A DNA stretch of 41,074 nt, from positions 1 through 41,074 of the forward strand of contig JAZRPO010000005.1 in assembly GCA_045649265.1 (NCBI GenBank), read 5' to 3'. Below, piece by piece: positions 1-5,805 of this stretch. A program made the position numbers and the translations under genes. The number at the start of each line of letters is the position of its first letter. Positions within the stretch are counted from its first letter, which is position 1. This stretch comes from SIG480 sp045649265 (lineage in GTDB: Bacteria; Bacillota; Clostridia; Oscillospirales; JAAYXM01). The notes beneath the pieces are model-generated. The model was not told where the DNA came from. It searched no databases and was given only the letters and a program-made list of their open reading frames with translations.

Positions 1-96
1 CAAAATAAGAAAAATTGACTGCATAATCGCAGTTAAAATTGCAACGAAAATTGCAATATATCTCGTTTCATTTTTTACTACGTCATTGACCTGCAT
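1..96 (-). CDS. Partial small membrane protein (N-terminus), possibly AtpI-like
   Basis: The minus strand opens with ATG at 96-94, preceded by GGAGTGAG, and stays open to the window edge, giving 32 residues that start MQVNDVVKNETRYIAIFVAI. From about residue 13 the chain is hydrophobic and reads as a first membrane helix. The short charged N-terminus followed by a helix recalls the small AtpI-like (ATP synthase subunit I) proteins found before F-type ATPase genes in Clostridia, but too little is visible to assign it. The rest of the gene and its neighbours lie outside the window. Confidence 0.5.
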   Translation of the reverse strand, partial: MQVNDVVKNETRYIAIFVAILTAIMQSIFLIL

Positions 97-213
97 AGCA
101 CTCACTCCGTATAAGAAGTTAAAATTAAAAATCGAAAAATCACCGACAAAGTATTTCAAATTATTTTACCACAAAGCAATCTGAATATCAACCGAAATTT
201 GAAAAGATTTACC

Positions 214-256
214 GAAAAAACAGCCGCGCTATGGCGAGTACTCTTAAGGACAGTAA
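214..256 (+). repeat. Left terminal inverted repeat of island
   Basis: This 43-bp stretch starts GAAAAAACAGCCGCGC (214-229) and ends TAAGGACAGTAA (245-256). Both blocks recur exactly, on the opposite strand, at 3104-3145. The middle is diverged. The hexamer ATTTAC occurs just outside it (207-212, one base before the repeat) and again directly outside the right copy (3146-3151), which could be a target-site duplication or chance. Confidence 0.65.
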
Positions 257-286
257 AAGGTCGTAGCAAAATTGCTACGACCTTTT
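255..286. terminator. Hairpin at the 3' end of the transposase gene
   Basis: Perfect 14-bp arms (255-268 and 273-286) with a 4-base loop. The arms begin AAAAGG and end CCTTTT. The transposase stop codon (277-275) lies inside the hairpin. On the minus strand the stem ends in four T, so it could act as a weak terminator. A similar 14-bp hairpin lies next to the right inverted repeat, so it may instead be part of the element end. Confidence 0.5.
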
Positions 287-796
287 ATCATTATAGAAAC
301 AATCTTTTTCCCATCTTATAACATTTGTATCTATGTATTCCCATATTTTTTGATAATCCTTTTCACCACGAATTATGTGGTCGTGATATGAGCGTTGCCA
401 TATTTTTTCGTTATCCATATTATATATCTTTTTTGACACATTGATTTTCAGAAATCCCACCATTTTATCAATAACAGAACGATGGTATTGTAGGGGCGAT
501 TCACGAATCGCCCGTTTTTCATCATTATTGTAAATTTCTATAATCAAATGAATATGATTTGGCATAATAACATATTTAGGAATTGATACATTAAACCTGT
601 CTGGTAATATTTCAATAATTTGTTTTACGATTTCTCCGTATTGTGTTAATTTATTTTCGGGCAATTCGTGAATTGCCCCTACGATATTTGAAAACAAACA
701 TTTTCTGTTATGTGTACATATCGTAATAAAATATGCACCATTTTGTGAATAATCATATCCTTTTAATCTTGTTGGTTTTCGTTTAGGTAATTCCAT
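275..796 (-). CDS. IS200-like REP-associated tyrosine transposase (RAYT, Y1_Tnp)
   Basis: This 173-residue protein is a single-domain Y1 (HUH) transposase of the REP-associated group, which cuts single-stranded DNA at hairpins through a catalytic tyrosine. Visible marks are the N-terminal GAYFITICTHNR stretch, the metal-binding HIH in MPNHIHLI (residues 78-85), and a C-terminal helix with a candidate nucleophile Tyr154. It starts 8 bp after the XRE gene, so the two are likely co-transcribed. Oddly, two segments (about residues 39-46 VGAIHELP and 95-103 RAIRESPLQ) are encoded by REP-like palindromes lying in frame and in opposite orientations. They appear to be tolerated insertions into loops, and the frame is intact. 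Length is normal for the family. It may be an active RAYT that maintains the palindromes here. Confidence 0.88.
   Translation of the reverse strand: MELPKRKPTRLKGYDYSQNGAYFITICTHNRKCLFSNIVGAIHELPENKLTQYGEIVKQIIEILPDRFNVSIPKYVIMPNHIHLIIEIYNNDEKRAIRESPLQYHRSVIDKMVGFLKINVSKKIYNMDNEKIWQRSYHDHIIRGEKDYQKIWEYIDTNVIRWEKDCFYNDKRS
489..513 (+). repeat. REP-like palindrome inside the RAYT gene (copy 1)
   Basis: The sequence starts TGTAGGGGCGATTC and ends GAATCGCCC, so a TGTAGG leader precedes a stem GGGCGATTC/GAATCGCCC with a CAC-like centre. It lies on the plus strand, antisense to the transposase, and in that gene it encodes RAIRESPL. Copy 2 at 659-683 has the same layout in the other direction. Confidence 0.8.
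659..683 (-). repeat. REP-like palindrome inside the RAYT gene (copy 2)
   Basis: Read on the minus strand it starts GTAGGGGCAATTC and ends GAATTGCCC, differing from copy 1 mainly by compensating stem changes (CG pair to a TA pair), so pairing is kept. In the transposase frame it encodes VGAIHELP. The compensation suggests that the hairpin, not the peptide, is the conserved feature. Confidence 0.8.
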
Positions 797-804
797 ATTT
801 TTTC

Positions 805-1047
805 CTATCTTATTTCTTGTTCTAAATCATCAAACAAATTTGATTTAAAAAAATCATGTATTGAAATATTTAGTCCATCACAAATCTTTTTTATTGTGGA
901 TATAGTTGCACTGTTATTTCTGCCTCCAACGATATTGCTCAATGTAGATTGAGTAATCCCGCTTATGGTTGCAAGTTTGTTAATAGTTATCCTGTTTTCT
1001 TTACAAAGTTCAAGAATCCGTAGTTTTGTAGCTTCGCCTATATTCAT
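805..1047 (-). CDS. XRE/Cro-C1 family transcriptional regulator
   Basis: A small DNA-binding protein made almost entirely of one helix-turn-helix domain: ITINKLATISGITQSTLSNI carries the recognition helix (about residues 20-40), followed by the usual LNISIHDFF ending. The frame can be extended to a GTG at 1056, but the GAGGTGAG ribosome site overlaps that codon and is correctly spaced for ATG at 1047, which gives 80 residues. It is divergent from the zinc-ribbon genes and lies directly upstream of the transposase. The 121-bp divergent region contains an 8-bp inverted repeat and two TTTGAGTT copies 23 bp apart, so it probably controls itself and the zinc-ribbon promoter. Its ligand or signal cannot be told. 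Confidence 0.85.
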   Translation of the reverse strand: MNIGEATKLRILELCKENRITINKLATISGITQSTLSNIVGGRNNSATISTIKKICDGLNISIHDFFKSNLFDDLEQEIR

Positions 1048-1066
1048 TATGCTCACCTCAACACTA

Positions 1067-1107
1067 TTTTAACTTTTTTGAGTTAAAATAATTACCTCAT
1101 TTGAGTT
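1067..1107. promoter_or_regulatory. Candidate XRE operator region
   Basis: An inverted repeat TTTTAACT / AGTTAAAA (1067-1088, 6-base loop) lies in the divergent region between the XRE gene and the zinc-ribbon genes. TTTGAGTT occurs at 1077-1084 and 1100-1107, 23 bp apart (about two helical turns). The second copy overlaps the -35 box of the zinc-ribbon promoter, so binding there would repress it. Assignment to the XRE protein is inferred from position. Confidence 0.5.
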
Positions 1108-1134
1108 GACTTTTGGATATAGTTATGATATAAT
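1106..1134 (+). promoter_or_regulatory. Sigma-A promoter of the zinc-ribbon gene cluster
   Basis: TTGACT (1106-1111), a 17-bp spacer and a perfect TATAAT (1129-1134) lie 35 bp before the first zinc-ribbon start codon. A ribosome site (AAGGAG) follows. This is among the best consensus promoters in the window. Confidence 0.8.
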
Positions 1135-1168
1135 TTAATAAAAATTGTCGAAATAAGGAGAATGTTTA

Positions 1169-1660
1169 ATGGCAAGATATTGTACTCATTGCGGAAACGA
1201 AGTTAACGAAAACGCTGTTGTATGTGTAAAGTGCGGATGTGCAATTCCTAGGACATCAACACAAAGCAGTCAAGCTGGTTCTCTCTTTGCTTCTGCTTCA
1301 ATCGTTGATACAATTACCCAAAGAATTAAAACAAATGGTATTATTTGGATTGTTATTGCCGGAATACAGATATTGATGGGAATATCGCTTAATTGGATTT
1401 TGTTTATAGTTGGAGTTTTGAATTTGATTTCTTCAATACAAGACCTTAATTATAGTAAGGAGTTCCCTAACAATCCAGTAGGAATTGTAGCTAAAATGAA
1501 GCCTTTAGGTGGGGCCATAGTAGTTTTAATTTATAATCTCGTTATTGGTGGAATTATAGGTGTTGCTGGTTCTATATACTATTTGGTTGCAGTGCGAGGT
1601 TATGTTTTAGAAAATGAACAGGCGTTTTTGGAAATTGAAAATCAAATCAGTTCTACTTGA
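1169..1660 (+). CDS. Zinc-ribbon membrane protein (paralogue 1)
   Basis: A 163-residue protein of unknown function. The N-terminus is a short zinc ribbon with paired cysteines C5/C8 and C19/C22 plus C24 (YCTHCG, CVKCGC). A Ser/Thr/Gln-rich linker follows, then two hydrophobic segments around residues 57-88 and 115-143, giving a likely two- to four-pass membrane domain with the ribbon in the cytoplasm. It is the first of four co-directional genes that all begin with the same ribbon. The nucleotide sequence for NENAVVCVKCGC is nearly shared with the last gene at 2650, which points to duplication within the cluster. Expressed from the promoter at 1106-1134. No enzymatic motif is visible. Confidence 0.75.
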   Translation: MARYCTHCGNEVNENAVVCVKCGCAIPRTSTQSSQAGSLFASASIVDTITQRIKTNGIIWIVIAGIQILMGISLNWILFIVGVLNLISSIQDLNYSKEFPNNPVGIVAKMKPLGGAIVVLIYNLVIGGIIGVAGSIYYLVAVRGYVLENEQAFLEIENQISST

Positions 1661-1682
1661 TGTTGTGAGGGTGGTATATGTA

Positions 1683-2060
1683 ATGTATTGTTCAGTATGC
1701 GGCAAGGAAGTAATGGAAGAAGCTGTAATTTGTCCAAACTGCGGATGTATGATAAAAAATAATAAAGTAGAACATAATGTTAATCTTAACATTGGCAGGC
1801 AATATAATCCCCATAAAACAAATACATACGCTATTTGGAGTTTGGTTTTGGCATACGCTTCATTTGTTTTTGGGTGGATTATTACTGCAATCGTTGCTAT
1901 TATACTTGGACAAACAGCTAAAACACAAATTGAAGAACGAAACGAACAAGGTAAAAATCTTGCGGATGCTGGTATTGTTTTAGGATGGATTAATATTGGC
2001 TTGTCAATATTTGCTATTATGATAATAATTATAGGGCTGGGACTTCTCGCGAAACTATAA
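1683..2060 (+). CDS. Zinc-ribbon protein with DUF4190-like membrane domain (paralogue 2)
   Basis: A 125-residue protein. The open frame extends upstream into the preceding gene, but the ribbon consensus MYCSVCGKEV and a GAGGGTGG site place the start at ATG 1683. The zinc ribbon has C3/C6 and C17/C20 plus C22. From about residue 45 the sequence AIWSLVLAYASFVFGWIIT, a polar hairpin with GQTAKTQIEERN, then GIVLGWINIGLS matches the two-helix DUF4190 pattern found in many small Gram-positive membrane proteins of unknown role. It follows the previous gene by 22 bp and is presumably in the same transcript. Function unknown. Confidence 0.75.
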   Translation: MYCSVCGKEVMEEAVICPNCGCMIKNNKVEHNVNLNIGRQYNPHKTNTYAIWSLVLAYASFVFGWIITAIVAIILGQTAKTQIEERNEQGKNLADAGIVLGWINIGLSIFAIMIIIIGLGLLAKL

Positions 2061-2093
2061 TATTTTATAAATTACAAGAAAAGAGGTAAAAAA

Positions 2094-2633
2094 ATGTTTT
2101 GTCCAAAATGTGGTAATCAGATGAACGATAATGATGTATTTTGCGGTAGCTGCGGCTCGCGTATTTATGCAGGTGAAAACAACAGCAATAGCATAACAAC
2201 AGTATCTAAAAAAATAGAAGGAGACTTTCCGGAAGTAATGTCAAAAGTTCCTCTGCGTCTTGGAACTGATGAAAAGTTGATTGAACAATATAGTTCTGCT
2301 TTTGTTATGAGCAGTATAGCACAAGGAATGTTTTCTTTGACAAATAAGAGAATTATCTTTACAAAAGACAGTGCTGGAAAGTCATTCTTAAAAAGAGGCG
2401 GATTGCTTGGTATGGCATTAAGTTTGGGAGCAAATATTCCGAATGAAATATCTCTAAATGAAATAGTAAAAATTGAACCTACATCCTGTATACAAGGCAA
2501 AGCGGCGATGTTAATAACAATAAAATCAGGTTATCAGTATAAATTTGCTCTACAAAGTATGGCATTAGGAAAAACTAATGAATTATGTGAAGCCAGAGAC
2601 CGTATCGTAAGTCTCGTAAGTAGTATATTATAG
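2094..2633 (+). CDS. Zinc-ribbon protein with bacterial PH-like domain (paralogue 3)
   Basis: A 179-residue protein with an N-terminal zinc ribbon (C3/C6, C17/C20). Unlike its neighbours it has no clear membrane helix. From about residue 55 it has the pattern of a bacterial PH/GRAM-like fold: EQYSSAFVMSSIAQGMFSLTNKRIIF, then short beta strands ending ISLNEIVKIE, then YQYKFALQS and a C-terminal helix. The signature LTNKRIIF is typical of bPH_2 domains, which often bind membranes or partner proteins. It begins 33 bp after the second zinc-ribbon gene, behind an AAAGAGGT site. It may act as the soluble or peripheral partner of the membrane ribbons; that is inference. Confidence 0.75.
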   Translation: MFCPKCGNQMNDNDVFCGSCGSRIYAGENNSNSITTVSKKIEGDFPEVMSKVPLRLGTDEKLIEQYSSAFVMSSIAQGMFSLTNKRIIFTKDSAGKSFLKRGGLLGMALSLGANIPNEISLNEIVKIEPTSCIQGKAAMLITIKSGYQYKFALQSMALGKTNELCEARDRIVSLVSSIL

Positions 2634-2649
2634 AAAGGAGTGTATCTGT

Positions 2650-2928
2650 ATGAAATATTGTCAAAGCTGTGGTGCTGAAATCAACGAAAACGCTGTTGTT
2701 TGTGTAAAATGTGGTTGTTCAACAAAACCAGCAAATCAAGTGGCTGAAGTTGATGATAGTGTAAGTGTAGGATTAGTTATACTTGCGGTTTTAATTCCTC
2801 TTTTTGGAATTATTTACTGGCCTGTAAAAGCTAAATCTCGCCCTAAGTGTGCAAAGGCTTGCGGAATTGCAGCTATTATCTCTTGGGTTGTCTACATCTT
2901 GTTTATGATGATGGCAGGAGGTTTTTAA
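2650..2928 (+). CDS. Small zinc-ribbon membrane protein (paralogue 4)
   Basis: A 92-residue protein with the same ribbon as the first paralogue (C4/C7, C18/C21, C23; NENAVVCVKCGC is identical). Two hydrophobic segments follow, around residues 38-54 and 70-89, separated by a basic loop KAKSRPKCAKAC, so it is probably a two-helix membrane protein. AAAGGAG lies at the right distance from the ATG, 16 bp after the third gene. It is the last gene of the cluster. Function unknown; no catalytic residues are visible. Confidence 0.72.
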   Translation: MKYCQSCGAEINENAVVCVKCGCSTKPANQVAEVDDSVSVGLVILAVLIPLFGIIYWPVKAKSRPKCAKACGIAAIISWVVYILFMMMAGGF

Positions 2929-2950
2929 TGTCCGGTGCTGTAACAAGCAG

Positions 2951-2991
2951 GGAAGATGTGTACCATCTTCCGCAATTTTAGGATAATCCTA
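2951..2991. terminator. Hairpins after the zinc-ribbon cluster
   Basis: GGAAGATG (2951-2958) pairs with CATCTTCC (2964-2971) around a 5-base loop, 23 bp after the last zinc-ribbon stop. A second near-palindrome TTAGGAT-AATCCTAA follows at about 2977-2991. Neither is followed by a strong T run, so termination is possible but not certain. Both may be relics of the repeats that end the island. Confidence 0.4.
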
Positions 2992-3022
2992 AGACCTTAT
3001 ATGCGGTATAATGATGACATCG

Positions 3023-3063
3023 TCCCCTACAATGCGGTGCATCGTAAACGCTGCACCCTACAA
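3023..3063. repeat. REP-like intergenic palindrome
   Basis: A hairpin with arms GGTGCA/TGCACC (3036-3057; pairing extends inward by CGT/ACG across one mismatch) is flanked by two direct copies of CCCTACAA (3025-3032, 3056-3063). On the minus strand this gives TGTAGGG leaders, the same leader as on the two palindromes in the transposase gene. It is therefore a plausible substrate of that RAYT. Confidence 0.6.
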
Positions 3064-3065
3064 TT

Positions 3066-3099
3066 AAAGGCAGAAACGAAATTAATCGTTTCTGCCTTT
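3066..3099. terminator. Hairpin inside the right end of the island
   Basis: Perfect 14-bp arms AAAGGCAGAAACGA / TCGTTTCTGCCTTT with loop AATTAA, beginning 3 bp after the REP-like element and ending 4 bp before the right inverted repeat. It mirrors the hairpin at 255-286 in position and in its AAAGG/CCTTT ends, though the stem sequence differs. It could also terminate transcription from either side. Confidence 0.5.
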
Positions 3100-3103
3100 T
3101 AAC

Positions 3104-3145
3104 TTACTGTCCTTAGGGACACTCCACATGCGCGGCTGTTTTTTC
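3104..3145 (-). repeat. Right terminal inverted repeat of island
   Basis: Read on the minus strand this 42-bp stretch has GAAAAAACAGCCGCGC then, after a diverged middle, TAAGGACAGTAA: the same two blocks in the same order as at 214-256. It ends 2 bp before the stop codon of the alcohol dehydrogenase gene. ATTTAC follows directly (3146-3151). Confidence 0.65.
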
Positions 3146-3147
3146 AT

Positions 3148-4314
3148 TTACAAGCACATTTCAAATATTTTTTTAATATCGTGTTTCGAAAGCGGGCGAA
3201 ATCCTCTGAGCATTTTTCCTTCGCAAGCCTTTTCTGCCATTACGCCAAAGTTCTCTCTCCCTATTCCAAGCTCCGAAAGCTTTGATTTAAGACCGAGAGT
3301 TTTAAAGAAAAATTCAGAGAGCTTCTCTATTGCGAGAGTTGCAATTTCAAGCTCAGGCAGAGCTTTATCGATATCAAACACGTTAACACCGAAATCGACA
3401 TACCGAGAAATATTTTTCTCCGAAAGGCAATACTTCATCCAGCGCGGAGTGAGGATAGCGAGCCCGTGACCGTGAGTAATGTCATAGAACGCAGAGAGCT
3501 CGTGCTCTATCGGGTGGCAGGTCCACTCTACTGAAAGCTGACTTCCGCAAAATCCGTTTATCGCCCATGAGGACGTCCACATAAGGTTTGCCCGAGCTTC
3601 ATAGTTTTCGGGATCCTTCATCGCAATGGGAGCGTATTTTATAACAGTTTTTATCATACCTTCCATAAAGCGATCAAGCATAAACATACTCTCGCCGGGG
3701 TTAAAGTATGCCTCTAAAATGTGGCTTATTATATCAGCCGCGCCGCAAGCCGTGTGATACGATGGAACAGAAAAAGTGAGTTCCGGGTTCAAGAATGATG
3801 CTTTTGGAAGAAGCGGGGGCGCAATTCTGCCTATTTTATCGTTTGTTTCAAGGTTTGAGATTACTCCCCCTGCATTCATTTCAGAGCCAGTTGCGGAAAG
3901 GGTCAGGATAGTTACAACCGGCAAAGCTTCTTTTATAGGCGCCCACTCAGAAAAGAATTTCCACGGATCGAAATCAACACACGCACCTGCCGCCATATAC
4001 TTTGCCGCATCAATCGTTGAGCCACCGCCAACGGCAAGGATAACGTCGATATCCTCTTTCTTGCAAAGTTTTGCGCCTTCCCTCACCGAGTCTATTCTCG
4101 GATTTGGCTCAATTCCCGAAAGTTCAAACAGAATTAAACCTTCCTTTTTTATTTCGGAAATAACCGCATCATAAAGGCCGCTCTGCTTTATTGAGCCACC
4201 GCCATAGGCAAGAAGAACGCGTTTGCCGTACTTTGAAAGCTCTGTACCGAGATTTGAAAGCTGGTCACGTCCGAAATAAACTTTTGTTGGTATGCTGTGG
4301 ATAAAATCGTTCAT
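3148..4314 (-). CDS. Iron-containing alcohol dehydrogenase, BdhA/YqhD-like
   Basis: A 388-residue group III dehydrogenase that interconverts aldehydes and alcohols with NAD(P)H in the cytosol. The N-terminal nucleotide domain has GGGS and AVGGGSTIDAAKYMA (about residue 95). The C-terminal metal domain has the Asp and His of ADIISHILEAYF and the two histidines of HPIEHELSAFYDITHGHGLA, the usual iron ligands. Length and order match BdhA/YqhD, whose members are often NADPH-dependent and broad in substrate. It is on the same strand as the Flx-Hdr operon but is separated from it by a strong hairpin, so it is probably a separate unit. In Desulfovibrio an alcohol dehydrogenase is also linked to flx-hdr. 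The right repeat of the island touches its stop codon. Confidence 0.9.
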   Translation of the reverse strand: MNDFIHSIPTKVYFGRDQLSNLGTELSKYGKRVLLAYGGGSIKQSGLYDAVISEIKKEGLILFELSGIEPNPRIDSVREGAKLCKKEDIDVILAVGGGSTIDAAKYMAAGACVDFDPWKFFSEWAPIKEALPVVTILTLSATGSEMNAGGVISNLETNDKIGRIAPPLLPKASFLNPELTFSVPSYHTACGAADIISHILEAYFNPGESMFMLDRFMEGMIKTVIKYAPIAMKDPENYEARANLMWTSSWAINGFCGSQLSVEWTCHPIEHELSAFYDITHGHGLAILTPRWMKYCLSEKNISRYVDFGVNVFDIDKALPELEIATLAIEKLSEFFFKTLGLKSKLSELGIGRENFGVMAEKACEGKMLRGFRPLSKHDIKKIFEMCL

Positions 4315-4371
4315 ATTACAAACCTTCCCATAAAACGTTTGTTCTTATTATTACCAAAACTTCAGCCTATT

Positions 4372-4411
4372 AAAATCCCCATGCGAAAATCGCATGGGGA
4401 TTTTTGTTTGA
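4372..4411. terminator. Bidirectional terminator after the Flx-Hdr-Frd operon
   Basis: A perfect 15-bp stem (AAAATCCCCATGCGA / TCGCATGGGGATTTT) with a 3-base loop, followed by T-rich sequence on both strands. It lies 9 bp after the last codon of the transporter gene and before the alcohol dehydrogenase, and so closes the ten-gene operon. Confidence 0.88.
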
Positions 4412-4419
4412 AGCTTAAC

Positions 4420-5790
4420 TTATGCCATCAAAGTAATGATAAGCTGGGATGCAAGAACAATCAGAACAAGAGCGATCGGATATGTTGAAGCATATGCTGC
4501 TGCAACATCTTCTGTCTCTGCTGTATTGATAAGTGTTCCAAGTGCCGGAGTTGAGGTCATACCACCGGTGATTGAACCGAGGGTATTCAGAAGGCTTATC
4601 TTGAGAACATACTTTGCGAAGATAAAACCGACAACCATCGCGACAATTTCCATAACCGCACCACCTATAAAGCCGTAAGCGACAATGGCTGCACCAAGCT
4701 CAGATTTTCCGATTTCACTGACGAGTGAAACACCGCCGGAAATACCAGCACCGATAAGGAATAGTACAAGACCGAACTCACGGAAGACCTTGGCGGTAGC
4801 TTCCGGAACCTTGAGCGAGAACTTTCCGATGCGACCGAAGTGGCCGAGGATAAGAGCCATAATAAGAGAACCGCCTGTTGTTCCGAGTGAGAAGCACGGA
4901 CCTGCATAGCCTTTACCCGAAAGCGGGATTGTAATTGAACCAAGGATGAGACCGAGAACAACCGCAATAGCAAACGGAGCGATTCCGAGCGGCTCAAGCT
5001 CAAAGAGACCAGTTTTTTCTTCGTGGACAGCATCTGCATCAAGCTTAAGAAGTTCTCTTTCCTTGTTCATATCAGCTTTGAGGAACTTCGGCATAAGCTG
5101 AACGAAGAGAACAACACCGATAACACCAAACGGATATGCAATAGCATGACCGAGGGTAATGATGTCTGTCGGGTGGCCAAGAGCCTCTGCAGCTTCGATA
5201 CCTGCCGAGAATCCCGGTGTTGTTGTGAGCGCGCCAGAAAGAACACCAACGGAAAACTCAGGTCCGATTCCCGGGATAAGAGCAAATGCCACTGCACAAG
5301 CTGAGCCAGCCAAAATGATGAGCGCACCAATAAGGATGTATGACTTTGCGTTCTTCTTAAGGTTCTTGAAGAAGCCGGGTCCTGCGATGAAGCCGACCGA
5401 TGAAACAAAGAGAACAAGGCCAACATTCTGAACGACTTTTGAATACCAAACATTGAGGGTTGCACTGCCGTCTTTAATGAAGAATGCTTTAAGGACCGGG
5501 AGATTTTCAAGCCCGCTGAGGGTTGAGAGATATCCAAAAAGGATAGCTACAAGGAAAACTCCCGCCGTGCCGAGTGAAACTCCCTTGATGGAGATTGCAC
5601 CAAGGAGATAACCAAGCGCGGTTACGATAAAGATTCCCATAAGAAGCGCGGTTACTGTTGAAAATTTAAACACCTTTGCAACGCCCATATCAGGAGCCAT
5701 TGCATTATAAATGCACCATGCCGCAATCGCAACAACAATTACTATTGCGAGCAATGTCCAAAGCCCTTTAAGGCTCTTTTTGTTGTTCAT
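4420..5790 (-). CDS. AspT/YidE/YbjL-family transporter, likely succinate/dicarboxylate exporter
   Basis: A 456-residue polytopic membrane protein with two copies of the aspartate:alanine exchanger fold. The first half has LGYLLGAISIKGVSLGTAG, GLVLFVSSVGFIAGPGFFKN and GALTTTPGFSAG; the second half repeats this with FGLVLFLIGAGISGG and GSITGGMTSTPALG. The loop joining the halves (about residues 230-265) is short, so the regulatory TrkA-C (RCK_C) domains usual in AspT and YidE are missing. The family includes AspT and the Corynebacterium succinate exporter SucE. It is the last gene of the operon, 15 bp after frdA and with a good GGGAGGA site, so export of succinate or fumarate/succinate exchange is the natural inference. 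Substrate is not proven by sequence. Confidence 0.82.
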   Translation of the reverse strand: MNNKKSLKGLWTLLAIVIVVAIAAWCIYNAMAPDMGVAKVFKFSTVTALLMGIFIVTALGYLLGAISIKGVSLGTAGVFLVAILFGYLSTLSGLENLPVLKAFFIKDGSATLNVWYSKVVQNVGLVLFVSSVGFIAGPGFFKNLKKNAKSYILIGALIILAGSACAVAFALIPGIGPEFSVGVLSGALTTTPGFSAGIEAAEALGHPTDIITLGHAIAYPFGVIGVVLFVQLMPKFLKADMNKERELLKLDADAVHEEKTGLFELEPLGIAPFAIAVVLGLILGSITIPLSGKGYAGPCFSLGTTGGSLIMALILGHFGRIGKFSLKVPEATAKVFREFGLVLFLIGAGISGGVSLVSEIGKSELGAAIVAYGFIGGAVMEIVAMVVGFIFAKYVLKISLLNTLGSITGGMTSTPALGTLINTAETEDVAAAYASTYPIALVLIVLASQLIITLMA

Positions 5791-5805
5791 TTGTCGCTTC
5801 CTCCC

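Noticed and set aside
489..683. CRISPR-like or Xer/dif repeat in the transposase gene
   Set aside because: There are only two copies in opposite orientation without spacers; the palindrome with TGTAGG leader fits a REP element better.
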